64,000 nt of DNA from UBA9715 sp964553375 (GTDB lineage: Bacteria > Actinomycetota > Coriobacteriia > Coriobacteriales > Eggerthellaceae), in NCBI GenBank assembly GCA_964553375.1, contig CAZKKN010000002.1, positions 1 through 64,000 on the forward strand. The letters are read 5' to 3'. Below, piece after piece: positions 9,111 to 17,885 of this stretch (positions are counted from its first letter, which is position 1; the number at the start of each line of letters is the position of its first letter). The position numbers and the translations under genes were made by a program. The notes beneath the pieces were generated by a model. That model made no database searches. It worked only from the letters and a program-made list of their open reading frames with translations, and was not told the DNA's origin.

Positions 9111-10060
9111 TGCGCATCGTCTTCATGGGCACGCCGCTTTTCGCTGCCCGGATCCTCAGCGCCCTCTGCGATAAGCATGAGGTCATCGCCTGCTACACCC
9201 GCGCTGACGCCGTGCGGGGTCGCGGTAAGAAGCTCATTCCCTCACCGGTTAAAGAGGAGGCCCGAAGCCGGGGTATACCGGTATTCACACCTCCTTCCTT
9301 CAAGGATCCGAAGACAGTGGAGCAGCTGGCAGAACTCCAGCCCGAGATCATTTGCGTGGCGGCCTATGGGGCCCTGCTACCCCCGAATGTATTGGCCATC
9401 CCCCCGTTCGGGTGCTTGAATGTGCACGGGTCGCTTCTTCCCCGATGGCGGGGAGCCGCTCCCTTGGAGCGCGCTCTGCTTGCAGGCGACGAGACGACTG
9501 GGGTGTGCATCATGGCCATGGAAGCCGGGTTGGACACAGGTCCCTATTGCCAGCGGGGAACCATTGAAATAGGGGAGAAGGACCTGGCCGCCCTTTACGA
9601 TGAGATGGCTCAGCTTGGCTCTGATCTGCTGCTTCAGGCTTTGGACGGGCTCCAGGCCAATGAGGTGCAGTGGCAGGCCCAAAACGAGGTGGAAGCCCTC
9701 TATGCTCAGAAGATCGGGAAAGGTGAGCTCAATCCCACTCCCAACGACGCGCCTTCCGCTTTCATCCGCAAGGTCCGCGCATCCTCCACAGAGCATCCCG
9801 CCAAAGCGATGCTGGCCTCCAAGCCGGTCACCCTTGAGACCTGCAGGCTCTTGGATGCAGAATCAGAAGGCACCTTGGCAAGCGACCTCGAACCCGGCAC
9901 CCTGCGCTTCGCAGCCAAGCGCCTGCTGCTGGGCCTCCCAGGTGGTGCGGTGGAGGTGCTCTCCCTTAAGCCCGATGGCAAGAAATCCATGACCGGTGCC
10001 GCTTTCGCTGCCGGCATTCCAGGAATGAAGACAGAGGACAACCGATGGGACGCCCTATGA
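9110..10060 (+). CDS. fmt: Methionyl-tRNA formyltransferase
   Basis: This 316-residue enzyme formylates initiator Met-tRNA using 10-formyltetrahydrofolate. MGTPLFAARIL at the N-terminus and NVHGSLLPRWRGAAPLERA (about residues 103-121, catalytic Asn and His) are characteristic. The C-terminal OB-like tRNA-binding domain follows from about residue 205. It starts inside the def stop codon and overlaps the next methyltransferase gene by 16 bases. The order def-fmt-rsmB is widespread. Confidence 0.95.
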   Translation: MRIVFMGTPLFAARILSALCDKHEVIACYTRADAVRGRGKKLIPSPVKEEARSRGIPVFTPPSFKDPKTVEQLAELQPEIICVAAYGALLPPNVLAIPPFGCLNVHGSLLPRWRGAAPLERALLAGDETTGVCIMAMEAGLDTGPYCQRGTIEIGEKDLAALYDEMAQLGSDLLLQALDGLQANEVQWQAQNEVEALYAQKIGKGELNPTPNDAPSAFIRKVRASSTEHPAKAMLASKPVTLETCRLLDAESEGTLASDLEPGTLRFAAKRLLLGLPGGAVEVLSLKPDGKKSMTGAAFAAGIPGMKTEDNRWDAL

Positions 10061-11730
10061 GCTACGATTTGAACAACCCCCCTGAAGACGAGGGCCGTGA
10101 GCCGAAAAAACCCTGGCGACCCAACAAGGAGCGCAAGGTGCGCTCCAAGAAGGCCTTTGACCAGCATAAGATGAACTGCTTGGTAAACGATGACACCCCA
10201 GCCTACAAAGGGCAGCTTGATCCCCGTAAGAACCGGCGAGATGAGAAGCAGAAGCCCCGCTCCATCTCACGCTCGGAACAGAAGGTGCGCGCCAAGGCCC
10301 GGGCCCTCGCTTCCGCAGAGGAGGGCGCGGGCACAACGCAGCCGCGGGAGTTCACCGATTTCCGCAGCGAGTTCTATCCTAGCGAGGCCACGCCGGGTCG
10401 CTTGGGAGCCCTTTTCGCCACTCAGCAGGTACGTCAGCGCAAGGCCTTCGCACAGGATGTCATAGAGGCCTCCATCGACCGCTCGCGGCTTTCCGACCAA
10501 GATCGCGCCTTCGCCACGCTGCTCACCTTGGGCGTGGTCTCCACCCAAGGAGCCTTGGATGCCGTGATCGACCGCTGCCTTCAAAGCCCCAGCGACATTA
10601 AGCCCGGAGTACGCGATGCCCTGCGCATCTCCGCTTATGAGCTTATCTACCTGCGAAAAGAGCCGCACGCTGCCCTGGATCAGGGAGTGGAGCTGGTGCG
10701 CAGCATCGCACCAAGCGCAGCCGGCTTGGGAAATGCCGTGCTTCATCGGGTGCAGAAAGCCGCCGAGGCCTTCCCTTTCGGCGACCCCTCCAAGGACATC
10801 GAAGCCTTGGCGCTTCTCTACGGCTTCCCGCTTTGGCTCACGCGAAAGCTCATCTGCGACCTGGGCCCCCAGGAAGCAGTGGCCTTCATGCAGGCCTCCA
10901 ACGAACCGGCACCGCTTTTCATCGCCGTGAATGCCCTGCGCGCCACGGATGAAGAGGTCATCTCCCTTTTCGAAGAGGTGGGAAGCGAGCTTCAACCCCA
11001 AGGGGCCGGGGGTGTGGAAGTGGCAGGATGCTACCGCGTGGTAGACAATCACGCGCTGAATGACGGGCGCATCAAGCGCCTTTTCTCCCAGGGGAAGATC
11101 CTCGTCTCCGATGCGGCAGCCCAAGCTGTGGCTGCAAGCGTCCTTGAATCCGGCTGCCCCGAAGATCTTTTAGAGGTTGGGGCTGGCCGCGGCACGAAGA
11201 CCATACTCATCCAAAGCGATGCCCAGCGACGTTTCGGGCATCAGATCAAGCTCACGCCCCTGGATGCCCACGGATTCAAGGCAGACCTCCTCATCCAGCG
11301 CGTAGATGCCTACGGTGTGACCATCGAGCCACCCATAACCGGCAACGCCACCCGCCTTGATTCCGTTATAGGCGACCGCATGTTCTCGCGCATCTTCATC
11401 GATGCGCCCTGTTCGGGCTTGGGCACCCTGCGCCGCCACCACGAGATCCGTTGGCGCATCACCCCCGAGCAGATCCAGGAGCTCGCTCAGACCAACCTGG
11501 CACTGCTCCGCTCGGCGGCAAGCCATATCCAACCCGGCGGAGAGCTCATCTACTCCACCTGCACGGTCACTTACGACGAGAACAACGGCACGGTGAAGGC
11601 GTTTTTGGAGAGCCCCGAAGGACGTGATTTCACCCTGTCACCCCTGAATGGGAAAGCCTGCTTCTGCAGCCAGCTCACCTCAGGCTCGCCTGATGCCCAC
11701 TTTGCCGCAAAATTCACTAAGAAATGCTGA
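10045..11730 (+). CDS. rsmB: 16S rRNA m5C methyltransferase, RsmB/Sun family
   Basis: This is a 561-residue protein. After a charged, lysine/arginine-rich N-terminal extension of about 110 residues comes a NusB-like RNA-binding domain (about 125-265). A SAM-dependent domain follows, with EVGAGRGTKT for SAM binding, DAPCSGLGTLRR (motif IV) and YSTCTVTYDEN (motif VI). The two cysteines in PC and TC are the ones used by RNA m5C methyltransferases. ATG 10045 has AGAGGA 6 bases upstream; ATG 10057, which overlaps the fmt stop, is the alternative. The target is expected to be C967 of 16S rRNA (E. coli numbering), by family only. Confidence 0.88.
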   Translation: MGRPMSYDLNNPPEDEGREPKKPWRPNKERKVRSKKAFDQHKMNCLVNDDTPAYKGQLDPRKNRRDEKQKPRSISRSEQKVRAKARALASAEEGAGTTQPREFTDFRSEFYPSEATPGRLGALFATQQVRQRKAFAQDVIEASIDRSRLSDQDRAFATLLTLGVVSTQGALDAVIDRCLQSPSDIKPGVRDALRISAYELIYLRKEPHAALDQGVELVRSIAPSAAGLGNAVLHRVQKAAEAFPFGDPSKDIEALALLYGFPLWLTRKLICDLGPQEAVAFMQASNEPAPLFIAVNALRATDEEVISLFEEVGSELQPQGAGGVEVAGCYRVVDNHALNDGRIKRLFSQGKILVSDAAAQAVAASVLESGCPEDLLEVGAGRGTKTILIQSDAQRRFGHQIKLTPLDAHGFKADLLIQRVDAYGVTIEPPITGNATRLDSVIGDRMFSRIFIDAPCSGLGTLRRHHEIRWRITPEQIQELAQTNLALLRSAASHIQPGGELIYSTCTVTYDENNGTVKAFLESPEGRDFTLSPLNGKACFCSQLTSGSPDAHFAAKFTKKC

Positions 11731-11755
11731 AAGTTCCCAAATAGTGGTGTAATAT
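11727..11755 (+). promoter_or_regulatory. Probable glpX promoter
   Basis: CTGAAA (11727-11732), a 17-base spacer and TAATAT (11750-11755) lie in the short gap before glpX. Each hexamer matches the consensus at 4 or more positions. Confidence 0.5.
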
Positions 11756-11791
11756 AGCCAAAGTCTGAAGCCCGAACACGAGAGGCGAGCT

Positions 11792-12763
11792 ATGCAACCT
11801 GCCCGTATCATGGAAATCCAGGCCGTGGCCGAAGCCGCCGCCATCGCCAGCGCCCGCTGGAACGGCCTTGGCGACAAGGTGGCCGCCGACCAGGCCGCTA
11901 CCGAGGCTATGCGCCAAGCGTTCAATGACATCAACTTCTCCGGTCGCATCGTCATAGGGGAGGGGGAGCGCGACGAGGCCCCCATGCTCTACATCGGTGA
12001 GGAGCTCGGCCGCGGTGGTGAGCAGATCGACATCGCCGTAGACCCTCTGGAAGGCACGAACCTTTGCGCCTATGACCGCCCCGCTGCCTGGTGCACCATC
12101 GCCGTGGCACCCCGTGGCGCGCTGCTTTATGCACCGGACACCTACATGTGGAAGGTTGCCGCCGGTCCCGCCTGCAAGGGCAAGGTGAGCATAGAGAAGA
12201 CTCCTTCGGAGAACGTGAAGGCCGTTGCCGAGGCTTTGGGCAAGCCCGTTGAAGAGGTGACGGTTTGCATCCTGGACCGTGACCGCCATAAGGACATCAT
12301 CCGCGAGCTGCGCGAAGTGGGCTGCCGCGTGAAGACCATCGATGACGGCGACGTTTACTGGTGCATCGCCACCGCCTTACCGGATTCCGGTGTGGATATG
12401 GTGCTCGGTGCCGGCGGCTCCCCCGAGGCCGTGCTTTCCGCCACGGGTCTGAAGGCAGTGGGCGGAGAGTTCTCCGCACGGCTCGGTTTCGATGCGGATC
12501 CTCACGGCGAGGAGAAGCGCGCACGTGCCGAGAAGATGAGCTCCATCGACTTGGATGCCCCGCTTTCCATGGATGACCTGGTGAGCAGCGATGACGCCTT
12601 GTTCGTGGGCTGCGGCGTTACCGATAGCGAGCTGATCCAAGGCGTTCACCGCTATGCCGATGGCACCATTACCACCGAATGCCTGGTGCTCAATGCAGCC
12701 GACAAGAGCATTCGAATTATCAAGACCTGCCACCGGGGTGAAAAAGGGGCTGTTCGCATCTAA
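11792..12763 (+). CDS. glpX: Class II fructose-1,6-bisphosphatase
   Basis: This 323-residue GlpX-type enzyme dephosphorylates fructose 1,6-bisphosphate in gluconeogenesis. VIGEGERDEAPMLYIGE and DPLEGTNLCA contain the acidic metal ligands of the family, and GAGGSPEAVLSATGLK is also diagnostic. Its length is normal. It is monocistronic, with its own promoter and a strong hairpin downstream. A sedoheptulose bisphosphatase side activity is known in the family and cannot be judged here. Confidence 0.95.
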   Translation: MQPARIMEIQAVAEAAAIASARWNGLGDKVAADQAATEAMRQAFNDINFSGRIVIGEGERDEAPMLYIGEELGRGGEQIDIAVDPLEGTNLCAYDRPAAWCTIAVAPRGALLYAPDTYMWKVAAGPACKGKVSIEKTPSENVKAVAEALGKPVEEVTVCILDRDRHKDIIRELREVGCRVKTIDDGDVYWCIATALPDSGVDMVLGAGGSPEAVLSATGLKAVGGEFSARLGFDADPHGEEKRARAEKMSSIDLDAPLSMDDLVSSDDALFVGCGVTDSELIQGVHRYADGTITTECLVLNAADKSIRIIKTCHRGEKGAVRI

Positions 12764-12790
12764 CAATGCATGATTGCACTGGTTCTTCGA

Positions 12791-12821
12791 GCAGACCCTC
12801 AGGTATGACCCGAGGGTCTGC
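12791..12821 (+). terminator. Hairpin terminator after glpX
   Basis: A perfect 10-bp stem (GCAGACCCTC / GAGGGTCTGC) encloses an 11-base loop, 28 bases after the glpX stop. The following bases are only moderately T-rich, so termination may be partial. Confidence 0.65.
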
Positions 12822-12869
12822 TGCTTATAGCGCTGATTATCCGATAGTTAAAGGAAAGGGAGGAAATCC

Positions 12870-13463
12870 ATGGCAGAGATAACCGAACCGAACATCCAAG
12901 AGGTCGCCAGCCGCATTCAGGCACTTCGGGAGGATTGCGGCTTCAGCATAGAGGCTATGGCCGAGGCCACGGGTCGCTCCCCAGAAGAATACCTTGCCCA
13001 AGAATCCGGCAATGAGGACCTCTCGTTCACCTTCCTCTATAAATGCGCTAAGAAGCTGGGTGTGGATGTGATTGAGCTTCTCACCGGCGAATCCCCTCAT
13101 TTGCGGGGCTATTCGGTGGTGCGGGATGGTCGCGGGCTCTCCATCAAGCGCCGGGCGGGCTTCGAGTACCTGCACAAGGCACCCCACCTGCAAAACAAAC
13201 TCGCAGAGCCCTTCGTGGTCACAGCACCTTACTTGGAAGAAGAGCAGAACAAGCCCATCCATCTCTCCTATCATGCGGGAATGGAGTTGGACTACATCAT
13301 CTCCGGTCATATGCGCTTCGCTTACGAAGACCACGAGGAGGAGCTCAACCCCGGGGATGTGGTGATGTATGACTCCGGTCGCGGCCACGGGATGATAGCC
13401 ACAGGCGGCGAGCCCTGCGTCTTCCTGGCCATCGTGATGAAGCCGGACGGGGCGATTATCTAG
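12870..13463 (+). CDS. XRE-family transcriptional regulator with C-terminal cupin domain
   Basis: This 197-residue protein has an N-terminal helix-turn-helix (about residues 8-65, including IQALREDCGFSIEAMAEATG) and a C-terminal single-domain cupin (about 120-195). The cupin has ELDYIISGHMRFAYEDHE and LNPGDVVMYDSGRGHGMIA, the two cupin motifs with histidine ligands. Such regulators sense small ligands and control nearby metabolic genes. GGGAGG stands just before ATG 12870. The acyl-CoA synthetase gene that follows is the likely target. The ligand is unknown; an organic acid or its CoA ester is a reasonable inference. Confidence 0.88.
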   Translation: MAEITEPNIQEVASRIQALREDCGFSIEAMAEATGRSPEEYLAQESGNEDLSFTFLYKCAKKLGVDVIELLTGESPHLRGYSVVRDGRGLSIKRRAGFEYLHKAPHLQNKLAEPFVVTAPYLEEEQNKPIHLSYHAGMELDYIISGHMRFAYEDHEEELNPGDVVMYDSGRGHGMIATGGEPCVFLAIVMKPDGAII

Positions 13464-13561
13464 GAGCCTGCAGCATCCGGCTCCGAGGCCTTCGGGAAGC
13501 TGCCAGACCCGCAAGGCGCCCTTGTTCCAACTGTTCACGCTGACCGTTTTGGAGGAGTTCC

Positions 13562-15337
13562 ATGAGAGACATCAACCTTCGCTATGTGGATGAGACCTAT
13601 TCCGACGATGGGGTCCTTGAGACCTATCGAGTCCATTATCCTGAGACCTTCAACTTCGCTTACGACGTGGTAGACGACATCGCCGTTAACGACCCGGATC
13701 GCCGGGCCATGATATGGTGCAACCCGGAAGGGGAGGAGCACACCTTCACCTTCGCCGATATGAAATACTGGTCTGATAAGACGGCCAACTTCCTTGCGGC
13801 CCAAGGCTTGGGCAAAGGCGACTACGTCATGGTGATCCTGCGGCGCCACTACCAGTTCTGGTTTGTGGCCTTGGCCTTGGATAAGCTGGGCTGCGTTATG
13901 GTGCCGGCAACGTTCATGCTGAAGGAACACGATCTGGAATACCGCCTTAACGGTGCTTCCATCAAGGCGATCATAGCCACGGATGTCGGGGACATCGCCG
14001 ATGTGATCGACGCCGCTTTGGACTCCTATGACTGTCCTACCGTGGAGAAGCTCATCCTGGTGAACGGGGGAGGCGGAGGGTTGACCCCGCTCGATGATCA
14101 GGGAAACCCCCAAGTCGAAGGCCCCTGGGGAAGCGCCTTGAGCGGTCCGGAGGGAATCTGCGCCTTAAGCGCACAGCGGGATGGCTGGATAGATTTCAAT
14201 GGCGGTGTGTGTGAAGCGTCGAGCGAATGGGAGAAGGTGACCACCCTGGCTGCCGAGCCCATGCTCATGTATTTCTCCAGCGGCACCTCCGGCAACCCCA
14301 AGATGGTGCTCCATGATTCCGGCTATGCCATCGGGCATCTGATCACAGCTAAGCATTGGCATAACGTGCGCCCCGATGGCATCCACTTCACCATCGCCGA
14401 TACCGGTTGGGGTAAGGCGGTTTGGGGCAAGTTCTATGGCCAGTGGCTCATGGAGGCCTGCGTTTTCACCTTCGACTTCGACCGCTTCCACGCAGCAGAG
14501 ATCCTTGATCTGGTGAAGCGCTACGGCATAACCACCCTGTGCTGCCCACCCACGATGTATCGCCTCATGATGCAAGAGGATTTCTCGCAGTTCGACCTCT
14601 CGTCACTGGAGTACTCCACCACCGCCGGTGAAGCGCTAAACCCCGATATCTTCGAGTTCTGGAAAGAGCAGACGGGGCTCACGATCTTCGAGGGCTTCGG
14701 CCAGACTGAAACACCGCTGACCATCGGCAACCTGACCAACACCAACCCGCGTCCTGGCTCCATGGGCAAGCCGGTGCCGCTGTATCGCACCGCCATCCTG
14801 CGGGAGGATGGGAGCCGCTGCGATGTGGGTGAAACCGGCGAGATCTGCATTGCCATCGACGACCATCCTGCGGGGATAATGATGGAATACTACCGCGACC
14901 CCGAAAAAACCGCCCAGGCCATGCATGATGGCTGGTATCACACGGGAGATACCGCCTGGTGCGATGAGGATGGGTATTTCTGGTATGTGGGGCGAAACGA
15001 CGACGTGATCAAATCCAGCGGCTATCGCATCGGGCCCTTCGAGATAGAAAGCGTGCTTCTGGAGCATCCGGCCGTGCTTGAGTGCGCAGTCACCGGCGTG
15101 CCCGACCCGCTGCGGGGCAAGGCGGTGAAAGCCACGGTTGTGCTTGCCGAGGGCTTCCAGGGTACCGATGAGCTCACACAGGAGCTCCAAAGCTGGGTGA
15201 AAGAGCAAACGGCGCCTTACAAGTACCCGCGCATCGTTGATTACGTGGACGCGCTGCCCAGAACCGTGAACGGGAAGATCCGCCGTGTGGCCATCCGGGA
15301 AAGCGACGAAGAGAAGAACATAGACGGGCTGGTCTAG
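13562..15337 (+). CDS. AMP-forming acyl-CoA synthetase (acetyl/medium-chain type)
   Basis: This 591-residue member of the adenylate-forming superfamily is predicted to activate a carboxylic acid to its CoA thioester through an acyl-AMP. Motifs in order are MYFSSGTSGNPKMV (P-loop), EGFGQTET, YHTGDTAWCDEDGYFWYVGR, and NGKIRR near the C-terminus with the catalytic Lys. The length and the GYRIGPFEIE segment fit acetyl-CoA synthetase-like and medium-chain enzymes; the substrate cannot be fixed. It begins at ATG 13562 behind GGAGG, 98 bases after the cupin regulator. Its stop codon abuts the next gene. Confidence 0.9.
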   Translation: MRDINLRYVDETYSDDGVLETYRVHYPETFNFAYDVVDDIAVNDPDRRAMIWCNPEGEEHTFTFADMKYWSDKTANFLAAQGLGKGDYVMVILRRHYQFWFVALALDKLGCVMVPATFMLKEHDLEYRLNGASIKAIIATDVGDIADVIDAALDSYDCPTVEKLILVNGGGGGLTPLDDQGNPQVEGPWGSALSGPEGICALSAQRDGWIDFNGGVCEASSEWEKVTTLAAEPMLMYFSSGTSGNPKMVLHDSGYAIGHLITAKHWHNVRPDGIHFTIADTGWGKAVWGKFYGQWLMEACVFTFDFDRFHAAEILDLVKRYGITTLCCPPTMYRLMMQEDFSQFDLSSLEYSTTAGEALNPDIFEFWKEQTGLTIFEGFGQTETPLTIGNLTNTNPRPGSMGKPVPLYRTAILREDGSRCDVGETGEICIAIDDHPAGIMMEYYRDPEKTAQAMHDGWYHTGDTAWCDEDGYFWYVGRNDDVIKSSGYRIGPFEIESVLLEHPAVLECAVTGVPDPLRGKAVKATVVLAEGFQGTDELTQELQSWVKEQTAPYKYPRIVDYVDALPRTVNGKIRRVAIRESDEEKNIDGLV

Positions 15338-16039
15338 ATGACGGCTTTACCTTTAAGTTTGAAAGGCGCCCTGCGACCCATCACGCTCATCGCCGGCCAT
15401 TACGGGGTGGGGAAGACGAACCTCACCTGCAACCTCGCGTTGGATCTGGCGAAGGCGGGAGAAGCGGTCACCGTGGTGGATTTGGATATCGTGAACCCGT
15501 ATTTCCGTGCAAGCGAGCAGCGAAGGCTCCTGGAGGGCCGTGGGGTGCGCCTGATCGCTCCGGTCTTCGCTGAGGCAGGCTCGAGTCTTGATGTGCCGAG
15601 CCTGCGCGGCTCCATCCAACCCGCTCTGGAAAGCGCCACTCCCGATGCCCCGGTGCTTGTGGATGTGGGCGGCGATGACGCTGGAACCATCGCTCTGGGG
15701 CGCTTCCGCTCGCTCATCGCCGAAAGCGACTATGCGTTGCTGGGGGTCGTTAATGCCTTTCGTAACCTGGTCAAGGACCCTGAAGCCGCCGCGGAGAACC
15801 TCCGGGAGATAGAATCGGCCGGTGGCCTTGCATTCACCGCTTTGGTGGACAACTCCCATCTGAAAGGCCAAACCGACATCCCCATCCTTGAGGAGGGTTA
15901 CCGTTACGCGAAAGCGGTTGCCGGGCTGATGGGATTGCCTTTGGTCGCTGTCACCGCCCCTGAAGGGCTCCATCCCCCGGCCATCCCCGATGAGCTCATC
16001 TTGCCCGTGCATCCCTACGTGAAGAACCCTTGGGAATAA
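15338..16039 (+). CDS. MinD/ParA-CobQ-like P-loop ATPase
   Basis: This is a 233-residue P-loop protein. The Walker A segment is GHYGVGKTNLT at about residues 21-31, close to the deviant ParA/MinD signature but without its leading lysine-glycine pair. VTVVDLDIVNPYFRASEQ follows, then VLVDVGGDDAGTIALG in the Walker B region. The ATG directly follows the synthetase stop codon, so the two are coupled. Similar ATPases occur beside ferredoxin-dependent oxidoreductases and acyl-CoA enzymes in anaerobes, but no oxidoreductase is present here. The function is unknown; roles in cofactor or Fe-S handling, or in assembling a partner enzyme, are guesses. Confidence 0.75.
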   Translation: MTALPLSLKGALRPITLIAGHYGVGKTNLTCNLALDLAKAGEAVTVVDLDIVNPYFRASEQRRLLEGRGVRLIAPVFAEAGSSLDVPSLRGSIQPALESATPDAPVLVDVGGDDAGTIALGRFRSLIAESDYALLGVVNAFRNLVKDPEAAAENLREIESAGGLAFTALVDNSHLKGQTDIPILEEGYRYAKAVAGLMGLPLVAVTAPEGLHPPAIPDELILPVHPYVKNPWE

Positions 16040-16050
16040 GTCCGCGCTTC

Positions 16051-16079
16051 TTCAAATGGGGTTTCCACCTTGATATACT
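16051..16079 (+). promoter_or_regulatory. Probable promoter of the secreted transglutaminase-like gene
   Basis: TTCAAA (16051-16056), a 17-base spacer and TATACT (16074-16079) predict a start site near 16086. That is 30 bases before the proposed ATA start codon. Confidence 0.6.
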
Positions 16080-16115
16080 TGATAACTACGGTTACCCCGA
16101 AAGATTGGAGCAGCC

Positions 16116-17738
16116 ATAGCCGATTGTCTCAGATACCGTATCCTGCTTATCCTCTTTGGAGTTGCCTTCATCTTGGGGCTTCCTGCTTTTGCCTGGGGTG
16201 AAACGACGCGGGCTGACACGGCAGCCCCCATAGCTGATGAAGTCTCATTGGAGGTTGAATACACTCAACCCATAGTATGTGGTACGCCCACAACGTTCAA
16301 TCTCTCGGTTCCGAACGGTTCGAGCACCTACCAGTACAGGATTTCTCGCTTGATGTACGAGGGACCTAATGGCTATGAATCGATGCTTGCCGGAGATAAG
16401 CTCCCGGGCTTTTCTGATAACACGAGTTTTGAAATCACCTTTCCAGTTGCCGGTAGATACTGGGTGGCTTTCGATGCTAGGGATGTGAACAACCCCGCAA
16501 ACTATATTCCCACTAAGCGGATCTTCCCTTATATCGACTCCTCCCATGGTCCGGTTCTCTCCGATATCATCGATGGGATCGTTTCTGAATGCGCCGCATC
16601 CGGGGCCGCCTCCGATTACGAGAAGGCCCTTTGGTTCCATGATTGGATATTAGACCATTGTGAATACGATTACAGTTTCCTCCATTGCAGCTTCCTAGAC
16701 GCCCTCGTCTCCGGAACGGGAACCTGCGAAGCTTATCACGGTGCTTTGGTCATGCTTCTCAACCGCGTGGGGATAGAAACCAGCCGCGTGGAGCACAACG
16801 GCCATGTTTGGACCGGAGCGAAGCTGGATGGCCGCTGGTGCCATATAGATGCCACCCACGACGACGTGGACTATTCCGTATTGGGAGACCTGGAATACGA
16901 TAGGCATCTCCTATTCGGCCTGGATGATGCAACGCTGCAAGCGGGCTTGGATATCGTTTTGGAAGATGCGGGCAGCGATCCCATACCGATGGGGAAATCC
17001 CCTGATTTCACAGCGGGCAAGGACTCGCTGGCCAACAGCTACCTGGTGAGAAGCGGTGCCATCAGAAGCTTCTCCAACGCATACACCAGCCAGATCCAGG
17101 CAGCCTTGGATGCCGGCAAGACCTCGTTTTCCCTTACGGTCCCCGCCTCTCTTTACAGGCAAAGCTATGTGATCGTGAACAATCAGGTGGCCTATCAGCT
17201 CTCCACTCAGGCGTGGAAGGCAGGGGACAAAACGGTGACTTTGAATGTGCGCTATGCCGATGGTAAGCTCATCTTCGATGCCCAATACGGCTCAAGCGAG
17301 CAGCCTGAAACACCCCAGCCTGTAGCCCGGCAGAACATGTATCGCCTCTACAATCCCTATTCCGGCGAGCACTTCTATACGAAGGATTGGTCGGAGGCCT
17401 CAGACATCATGTCGGTGGGCTGGATCTACGAGGGTGTGGGTTGGTTGGCACCGGAAAGCGGACGGGACGTGTACCGCCTGTACAACCCCTATGCAGGAGA
17501 TCACCACTACACCATGGACTGGTCGGAGGCCTCCAACCTGATGTCGGTAGGGTGGAACTACGAAGGCGTGGGCTGGTATTCAGACCCACAGCTCGGCGTT
17601 CCCCTCTATCGCCAGTACAACCCCTATGCCAAAACCGGCTCCCACAACTACACCACCGACCCTTCCGAGCATGCCTTCCTATGCAGCATAGGTTGGCGCG
17701 ATGAAGGTGAGGGTTGCTGGTACGGTGTAGCGGATTAA
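16116..17738 (+). CDS. Secreted transglutaminase-like protein with C-terminal DUF5648 repeats; proposed ATA start
   Basis: From ATA 16116 the product is 540 residues. It begins with a basic n-region, a hydrophobic core (ILLILFGVAFILGLPAFA) and a plausible cleavage site near residue 30, that is, a signal peptide. A transglutaminase-like cysteine protease fold follows: GTGTCEAYHGA (Cys204), NGHVW (His230) and CHIDAT (Asp245) give a complete catalytic triad. Three DUF5648-type repeats occupy about residues 407-539. No ATG, GTG or TTG lies in frame before the hydrophobic core, but GGAG sits 5 bases before ATA 16116. TTG 16173 would cut the signal peptide in half. The protein is probably a cell-surface or extracellular enzyme acting on peptides or peptidoglycan; its substrate is unknown. 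Confidence 0.75.
   Translation: MADCLRYRILLILFGVAFILGLPAFAWGETTRADTAAPIADEVSLEVEYTQPIVCGTPTTFNLSVPNGSSTYQYRISRLMYEGPNGYESMLAGDKLPGFSDNTSFEITFPVAGRYWVAFDARDVNNPANYIPTKRIFPYIDSSHGPVLSDIIDGIVSECAASGAASDYEKALWFHDWILDHCEYDYSFLHCSFLDALVSGTGTCEAYHGALVMLLNRVGIETSRVEHNGHVWTGAKLDGRWCHIDATHDDVDYSVLGDLEYDRHLLFGLDDATLQAGLDIVLEDAGSDPIPMGKSPDFTAGKDSLANSYLVRSGAIRSFSNAYTSQIQAALDAGKTSFSLTVPASLYRQSYVIVNNQVAYQLSTQAWKAGDKTVTLNVRYADGKLIFDAQYGSSEQPETPQPVARQNMYRLYNPYSGEHFYTKDWSEASDIMSVGWIYEGVGWLAPESGRDVYRLYNPYAGDHHYTMDWSEASNLMSVGWNYEGVGWYSDPQLGVPLYRQYNPYAKTGSHNYTTDPSEHAFLCSIGWRDEGEGCWYGVAD
17338..17730 (+). repeat. Three tandem DUF5648-type repeats inside the secreted protein
   Basis: Three copies of a unit of about 40-45 residues follow the pattern YRLYNPYxGxHxYTxDWSEAxxxMSVGWxYEGVGW, starting near 17338, 17470 and 17608. 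Copies 1 and 2 are also very similar at DNA level (for example tggtcggaggcctc in both), which suggests a recent duplication. Copy 3 is more diverged (YRQYNPYAKTGSHNYTTD). Confidence 0.8.
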
Positions 17739-17885
17739 GTTCTCATTTGCAACGCTTTACCCGTGCAATTTTGAGGAAGATTATTTATACTTGGACCAAG
17801 GGTGAAAGCATCATCGGGCTTCCATCCATTGGATTTACGAAAGCGCGCGTCCTGCGGGCGCTGGATTTGAACGGACTGCGTTACC

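Noticed and set aside
16173..17738. TTG 16173 as the start of the secreted transglutaminase-like protein
   Set aside because: It lies inside the hydrophobic core of the signal peptide and has no Shine-Dalgarno; ATA 16116 fits the promoter, GGAG spacing and signal peptide better.
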